This document shows positions 43,201-52,200 of a stretch of DNA of 64,000 nt, in pieces. The stretch comes from Bactericera cockerelli (lineage: Eukaryota > Arthropoda > Insecta > Hemiptera > Triozidae). Within the stretch, counting starts at the first letter, position 1; each line of letters starts with the position of its first letter. The notes under the pieces were generated by a model. The model did not search any database. It saw only the letters and a program-made list of their open reading frames with translations, and was not told the DNA's origin. The stretch is from contig CM044964.1 of assembly GCA_024516035.1 (NCBI GenBank), forward strand, positions 1,995,784 through 2,059,783, written 5' to 3'. Both the position numbers and the translations under genes were made by a program.

Positions 43201-46200
43201 GGGGGGAGAGAGATAACAGCGTATTGGTAAACGGTACTTTATAAATAAACTAGCGGGCTGTCGCCCGCTTTGCAGGCCGAGGCATGGCCGTGAAAGGAAA
43301 AAGTCCTTTTTCGCCAATGGCAGGTGTTGTAGTGGGAATTTCGAAAAATCCCTTCTTATTGCACATCTAGACAATAAGACAAAGCTACCTACCAAATTTC
43401 AGCTTCCTAGGACTTACCAGTTTGGAGAAACAGTGATGATCAGTCAGTCAGTCAGTGACTTTGCCATTTATATATAAATAAATAATAAAATCCCGGTGTA
43501 CGGGAGTATATTAACGGGAACAATTCCCAGCGAATGGAGGGTAAAACCCCCGTTCTAATCCAGGACGTTAAAACAAATAAAATCGTTGGCGTTAGGAAGG
43601 GCATCCAGCCATAAAAATGTGCCAAATCCAACCAACCTCAGCCATGAGGTTGAACAACGTCAACCCCGCTTAAGCGGCATAAGACAGAGTAAAAGAAGAA
43701 GAAGAAAAAAGAGGAAATGTTAAACTGGGGTGGTTACAATACATGTAAGAGTTACGGAATTCCAAGGTTTACAAAATCGCATGAATCTCCCCTAATTAAG
43801 GCAATGACACTGTGTAATTATCTCCATATTAACATCAGTGAATTCTCACTGCCAAAAGAAATGTTTAAGATGAAGTGCTTAGACTACCTACAACAAGAAA
43901 AATAAGAGATATTTCGTCACTCATATGGTAGAATATATGCAATAGATACCCTTTATATTTTGATAACTTGTAAAACTATTTATAAGTATAATAGTGAACA
44001 TTAGTATTGTTGTTTTCAATTGTAATTTTTGTAAACAATGTTGTTCTTTTTTTTAAGAAAAAAAGAAGAAGAAAATGTTTAGTTTTAAAAAGAAATTTAA
44101 TTTAAAGCCAACAGTTCAGGGTCCATGCCTGGGGGACGAGAGAGGGGAGAGTTCATAAGAGAATTGAATTGAATTTTACTGTGATAATATACAATACTGT
44201 ATGAACACAATTGCTTAAATCTAATATAATAATAACGTTCCAATATAATTTGCTTAGAGTGAGGAAAAATAGACCAAGTCTTATAGTTAAATGTATCTGA
44301 GCCCAAATGTATTCACATCAAACTAACTCTTGAGTCCAAGTGGACACATTAGGCACAAAAAGTAAGTAAAACAAACCATTTTCAGAGTTGGGTTTTCAAA
44401 TGCACTTTCCATTGGAGTAAGAATTTATTGATAGCCAGCTACTTCAAACCATACAGGTTAAAAGCTTATGCAAGAGTAAAACATTACAAGGTCTTGTTTA
44501 GACTACTAAAATAAAATATGCAATTATGCTCTTGTCTTGGAAGGAAATTGGAGGTATAATTTATTATAATTAAAAAAGAATTGACTTGAACCCTTTGTAG
44601 AAACATTAGTTACTCACCCATGCTTGATCGTGAAGCGTCCAGGATTGCCTGAGCTTTGGCAGAGTCCATCACAATCTCCTCAAGAGCTTCCAACTTGTCT
44701 GCGTCAAATGTTTTTCGGTTACCGATGAACTTGGCAATACGAGCATACAGGTAGTTCTCGGGCACAATCTTGTACAGCTCTGGGAAGTGGTAAGAGTACC
44801 ACTCTCTGGGGGAGAAAAGTATTTAAAAATGGTTTATTGGAACATAGCCTTAACAATACAACTATGCACAAATTATCTTTTTCGAGGACCATAAACAGAG
44901 AACAGAACCTCTGGATTACCAGACCAACACTTTGACCACTGACTGAGCTGCCAAAACCAACTAGAAAAAGGGTTTAATTTTATGATTTTTGACATTTTCA
45001 TGTCTTTGCTCTGGCACATAACCAAAATTATGTAACGAAATTAAGTAACGAAATTATGTAACGAAATTATGTAACGAAATATTAAATTGACATTTTCATG
45101 TCTTTGCTCTGGCACATAACCAAAATTATGTAACGAAATTATGTGACGAAATTATGTAACGAAATTATGTGACGAAATTATGTAACGAAATTATGTAACG
45201 AAACTTGAATAGTAAAGATGAAAATGTCCCAATGGTTGCAGACTCGTATGCAAGCGTTTTTGACTTTATGTACGAGCCACACCTCGTATTCCTTACGAAC
45301 TAACTTTGACTTAACTTTTGGTTTGTTGTTAGTGTGAAAGTGTGAAATTGTGGTAGTTGAAAATTTCTAGGTGTCGTTGTTTTGATGGTTATCATATTTG
45401 TGTTAATTCTGATGTGATAATGTGATATCACAAAGAAAATTACTCAAACTCGCTATACTAAATAATCTTTGCTGAACTTGGGACTCGAATCACCGACCTC
45501 CGGTAACGAGTCCGCCTTATCATTCAGCTACTGAGATCAGTAAGTTAGTATTTACTATTGGCTTACCTACTGTTTTGTTAAAAAATTATTTAAGTGCCTT
45601 TGAGCACAATTACTACATTACAAATATATCAATCAAATCAGATTAAAATCATAAAAAACATATGCATGATTCACCTTTTTTTTTTTTTTAGTAAGCTTTA
45701 TTAGGTAGAACAAAAATATACACATATAGTACCTAAAATAGAATGAAATTATAAAGAAAAACAAAAAGATTAAGCAAACATACAGGAACAAAACAAGAGA
45801 ATTAAGTTAATGTCCTACCTGAAGGGCGGGGTTATTGCCTGTGGATCTTTAACCAAATGCCTCACCTTATTCTCATTGAGAACGTGTTCACGTCTTTGTC
45901 CAGTTGATCAAGAAGAGCTATCGACTGGATGATCATGTTGTCGACTCGGTTTACATTGAACTTGACTTTGGCTCGGGAGTAGCTGTGACCAAGTCCCAGC
46001 TGGGCAATGCCACAGGACTGCAGAGTGAAGCCATCAACAAGTTTATGGAAATGTGTTCGGATGCCTGGAGAAAATAGAATGGGTGATCATAAAATTAATA
46101 AATAATAATAATATGCAAATACATAAATACAAGACAGTAGAATCTTGCTAACTTGAAATCCTGGGTGTCAAACTTTGCTCCCTATTCAAAATCCTAAAAT

Positions 46201-49200
46201 CTGGATACAATAACTTGAAGAGAGAGAGAGAATGTAAAAATATTGTATAACTGGTGCTACATGGGCAGTTGCCTGAATGACACAGTATACAAGATTTTTT
46301 TTTTTTTTTTTTTAATCTACTTTCTTTTTCTTCCTTTCATGTTCTTTTATACAAGTGGTTGTGTATTATCTTCTGAAAGCTGTATTACATTAAATTTTGT
46401 GATAATATTCTCACAAGTGAATATTACACTTTTCATAATATGTACAGTAGACTGGTTTTAAAAAATCAATATCGGAATTTTTACAACGCTCAGGCAGAAA
46501 TGAGTTCGGCTTTTGCAGAAATTGAGATAGACAAAATTTCAAGGCAATCAGAGTACGTTAACAGGACCCGCTCTGGCCTCAAAGTTTGGAAATTTGCCAA
46601 ATTTTCGAGGTTGAGCTGACATTTTCGGCCATAACTCGAGAACAAAAAATCATACGAGCTTTAAAGATATATAAAATGAAAGACCATTTTGTTGGCTTTA
46701 CTTTGTTGTTTAATACTAGTTCCCGAAATCTTAATGGTTACTGACTAAATCAAGAATATGTAGTCGAAAACGGGCCAGGTACCCAAAGTAGAGCATCTAA
46801 GGCATGATAGGATAATGGGTGAAAATACTTATGATTTATAAAACTTATGCATGAAAATGTTAGAAGAATAGTTTTGAATGATTTTTTGACACATTATGAA
46901 GCTATAAATACCCGTTTTTACCTACTTGATAGTTTTCTGACAGGTTAAGGCATGGCCAGAAAAACAAAATAATAATACAAACATATTACGTCAAAGTTAT
47001 TCTCATTTTTTTATTGTAGAACTACAAATATCTAAAATTAAAAGTACAAATAGGTAAAATTTCGTCAAAAAAATACAAATTAAGCAGTAAAACTTAACTT
47101 AGTTAGTTGGGAGAGGGGTAGAGAGGGAACTTTTTGAAGAATCAGGATAGAGTCTTCTACATTTACTCACAACTTGTGGGACAAACTGTTTCTGACATTC
47201 CTCTCTAGTTAGTAAGTCGCTGAAGTCATTCCTCAACTTAACGCCTCTCTTGGCTGTGTCGTTTACAACTTTAAGGGATTGTACAATTTTAAGTCCTTTC
47301 TGATACTGAGGCTCACCATGCCAAATTTAGGGGTCTACCCTCAAAAAGTCAGTTTTTATGACAAATCGACTAAAGAAAAGAAAAGTTTCGTGAGTAATGA
47401 ACTCTTTAAGGCCCCCTCTCACATAAGGTGGTATGTCTTTTATTTGTACTGTAATGTTGACATTTTTTGTCCCCTCTGTATCATCAGAAGAACTGAAAAG
47501 CTTTGCAGCCATTCCAGACTTTTCATCATGTGACAAAGTTGGATCGAAAAATCCCAAGCCAACAGTTTCGGCATTCAAGTACCACAGGTTATAGCCAAGA
47601 AACAGGAGCTACTGTAGACCCTTGTGGTCTGTGTTGTAACCTGCCCATCCCGTAGTATGCCTCCCCTCTGATGGGCGAGAAGTGACACAATACTTCCCAT
47701 TTAGGTGCTGGGTCAACACGAGCGCACCGGAAGGTATCCCTTACAAACAATTGTAACCAAATTAAGAATACAAATTTTTGTCGGCACGGAGGATCGAACC
47801 CAGGACCTTCCGCATGGCAAGCTGTGCTTAACCACTGAGCTAATCGCACTCTCATATAAATTATCTGGATGAGGTTCAGTTCTACTACCCATTTTACAGT
47901 TAAAGACGCTTCTCAAGACAACTTCTAAAATGTTGTGCCGATATGCTAAGGAGAGTAAGTCCCGCTCTAACATTTTTTCTAATAATGTGCAGGGTCCTTC
48001 TACTCCACACCTGTGTTTGATACTGTCGTATCAAAGCACTTAGTTCAGAGAAAGCACTAAATAAAGTTGTCTATCACCTGTGGTACTTGAATGCCGAAAT
48101 TGTTGGCTTGGGATTTTTCGATCCAACTTTGTCACATGATGAAAAGTCTGGAATGGCTGCAAAGCTTTTCAGTTCATCTGATGATAAAAGACATACCACC
48201 TTATGTGAGAGGGGACCTTAAAGAGTTCATTACTCACGAAACTTTTCTTTTCTTTAGTCGATTTGTCATAAAAACTGACTTTTTGAGGGGAGACCTCTAA
48301 ATTTGGCATGGTGAGCCTTAGTATCAGAAAGGACTTAAAATTGTACAATCCCTTAAAGTTGTAAACGACACAGCCAAGTAAGGTGAAGTTGATGAGTGAC
48401 TTCAGCGACTTACTAACTAGAGAGGAATGTCAGAAACAGTTTGTCCCACAAGTTGTGAGTAAATGTAGGAGACTCTATTCTGATTCTTCAAAAAGTTCCC
48501 TCTCTACCCCTCTCCCAACTAACTAAGTTAAGTTTTTCGCTTAATTTGTATTTTTTGACGAAATTTTACCTATTTGTACTTTTAATTTTAGATATTTGTA
48601 GTTCTACAATAAAAAAATGAGAATAACTTTGACGTAATATGTTTGTATTATTATTTTGTTTTTCTGGCCATGCCTTAACCTGTCAGAAAACTATCAAGTA
48701 GGTAAAAACGGGTATTTATAGCTTCATAATGTGTCAAAAAATCATTCAAAACTATTCTTCTAACATTTTCATGCATAAGTTTTATAAATCATAAGTATTT
48801 TCACCCATTATCCTATCATGCCTTAGATGCTCTACTTTGGGTACCTGGCCCGTTTTCGACTACATATTCTTAATTTAGTCAGTAACCATTAAGATTTCGG
48901 GAACTAGTATTATACAACAAAGTAAAGCCAACAAAATGGTCTTTCATTTGATATATCTTTAAAGCTCGTATGATTTTTCGTTCTCGAGTTATGGCCGAAA
49001 ATGTCAGCTCAACCTCGAAAATTTGGCAAATTTCCAAACTTTGAGGCCAGAGCGGGTCCTGTTAACGTACTCTGATTGCCTTGAAATTTTGTCTATCTCA
49101 ATTTCTGCAAAAGCCGAACTCATTTCTGCCTGAGCGTTGTAAAAATGCTGACATTTTTTTCTTACCTCTATGAGATAAAACCAGTCTAATGTACAGTGTA

Positions 49201-52200
49201 TACTTCTATCCCTTGAATTTTGAATTAGTGGGATTCTACTGTAATATGATTTAAAAGTATTTATTAGGGAGGAATGTTTTAATAATTGATTTGTTTGGCT
49301 TCTAAAAGTAACTTTAAGAAGTGTAAATTTTAAGTGCTCTTTTTTTTCTATCATTTGTGTAAATTTTTGCCCATGAACCCCGGGTTTTAATAAAAAAAAT
49401 CATTTGCCCATGAATTCCGGGTTTTAATAAAAAAAAATGCATGATTATTACTGTACAAACCTCTCAGAATTTCTGGAACCGGTCCAACATGATTGCACTG
49501 AATGGCCAAAGCTTCTGTAATGGCAGCCCCAAGCTTCGGCTCTCCCACTCCCAGAGTGAGCTTCTTTACTTTTAGACCTTTGAACTGAGCTTCCAGGAAA
49601 ATGGACAAGTCCTCGGGGCAAATTCCTGTTCAAAAATATAAATTTCAAATTTAGCATAGTGTTTATATGGTAATTTTCATTTTTAATTAAAGGCTAGAGA
49701 CCTCACTCTACAATACTCAATCAGATTATTGTAGATATTGATTGACTTACATAAAAAATCTGGTGTAAACATCACACGACTTTCCTTATCTCCCAAAAAG
49801 GAGTCGAATTCCGCCACTGGTGACTGAACGGTAACAGATAACTAAAAATCAATGCCAAATTCGTGATCAGCACTTCAAAATCATTTAATTTGATATGTCA
49901 CAACCCCCATCTAGGATGAATAATAAAAAAGTTAGTCCAATCGGGTCCCCCTACAATACCGGTAAATTGGGGCCGGTTTCCAAAAAGTTAAAGATATCAA
50001 AAAAATGATCAGAGTGAACCCCTATTATTTTTTTAATCTGAGAAAATGTTGTTCTCTAACTTTTTTTGTATCTTTAACCAATTCAAAGAAGCGGTGCTTG
50101 CGGCCAATATTTGCGGCCCTGCGGCCGCAGAATGCGCCCGATTTCAACCAAAAGTTTCATGGTTCGTCTGGTGTATAAAATTAATTACCATACCAAATTT
50201 CAAGTCTCTAGCTCTTACCGTTCTTGAGATATCCTGTTCACACACAGACACACACACAGACAGACGCACGGACCAATGGCTGAAAACCACTTTTTTGGTA
50301 TCCTGAGGCTATGATTCGTCCAGAAATGTGAAAAGCTGGGTAGGTCAAATTTTCGACGAATACAATACTTTCCTTATTATAGGATAAGGAAAGTAAAAAA
50401 CCTTTACAGAAGTAGGTTTTTTCTTCTTCTTTTGCTGTTGAATTAATCAACTAATAAAATAGGTAATCTTTAACATGATTATATGGGTCATTTGATATTC
50501 TCACAAAACAAATACATGAAGACACAGAGATTCTAATTTTACTAAGCCACCTTACGGTTTCAGTTAATGAAAATGTTTTTGATAAACTAAAAATAATACA
50601 GCAATGCATAGGTTAAAAAATTAAAAACAGTAGTATGGTGTCACATCTAGCTAAAGAATCAATCTACTAAGCTTCAATTCACATACCTTCAGAAATTGCA
50701 TTGACATTTTCAAGAGCAGCAATGGCATTCTTGAAAGGTCTGAAACTGACAAGTTTCACAATGTGTCCAAACTTCCCAAAGTCAAGAACAGCAGCTTCAA
50801 CTTGAGGTAACAGGGCTCCGATTTCTTCAAACTCACTCACACGGAACAAGGCATACCCTGCTGCATGTTCGTACAACACATAGAGGTTTGACTGGAAATA
50901 AAGAGGGATTTGTGATGAGACAATGTTGATACATAAACTGTTGTATATTTTATGTCCATGTACTTATGTATTTATGTTGCTATAGCAACCTCAGTTGTTT
51001 ATCTAGATTTCTGCCTGTTTTTCCCAGTCTTCATATTCTTGTTCATAATAAAGTACTTACAATTGTATTCCCTTCTCTAATATCTCAATTCCTTTATTTT
51101 CCTGCATACATAATAGTAATAATGCGTGCTCCATAATAAAAGTTCACAATATAAACAAACCCAGGATTCTGAAGTCAAGTAACAATATTGTGTTGTTGTT
51201 TCAAATACACACCCTGGGATTAAACCTATTGGAATGGCAGCCTGACTTCCACACATGGCTAAAAAAAAAATTATATAAAATATTGTTTTGAAAATGAGTG
51301 TTTCACAGCATATCTTTAATTTGTAACCATAAAACAGCAGCTACTGTAGAATGCCTGTGACACAAAACTGCCAGTTAGGTGCTGGGTCAAACAACAAAAA
51401 GAAAGATGTCTCTTTACAAGAAACTATAAGCAAAGTTAGAATACAATTTTTTTCTCTCAGTCCTGGGAATTGAACCCAGATTGCAAAAGACCATCTTGTC
51501 ACTGAGCCATTACATTGGTGTGCTATTCCTCATCAAATCCTGGAAAGATTATATCTTGATCAGAACTGAACACAATCTGATATGTAGGACCATCTCTAAT
51601 TCATCAGTATTGCAAACAATAAGCTCTGTCAAGCCACTTCTCATGAGTTATATTCTTGTACATAATTATATGCATACGTATGTGGTACAAAGTCAAAATA
51701 CAAACATAAAAGTTTCATAAAAATAAGAATAATAAATATACAAAATATCCCATGGTTAGAATAATAAATATACATAATATAAAATACTCTAATAAAACAG
51801 CATTAGAACTCATCATCTTGAAACTCCCTCTTCCAGCGCTTCACTTGAGATGGCATCCCAGAACTCCTGAACACTGTATGGACAAATATTTATCCTACTA
51901 TCTAAAATCAGGCAAGTAGCTTCCACCAACCATGGGACTACAAATCCTACATTGGAAAGCTGTAGCCTAAAAATTAGAGCTGATTAGTACAAATAAATTA
52001 CCCTTGCCATTTAGGTAAAGTATCTCTTTAACAACTTGGGGTCAGGGTAATGAACAAAGGAGTCATTTTTAAAAAAGTAGTGAGACCGGCAATGATGTAT
52101 TGAGCCGGAACATAGCCAATCAAGAAGTAAGAAGATAATATGAATGTAGCAGAGATGACAAAGTTGAGATGGATGTGTGGTGTCACCAGTATGGATAGGA

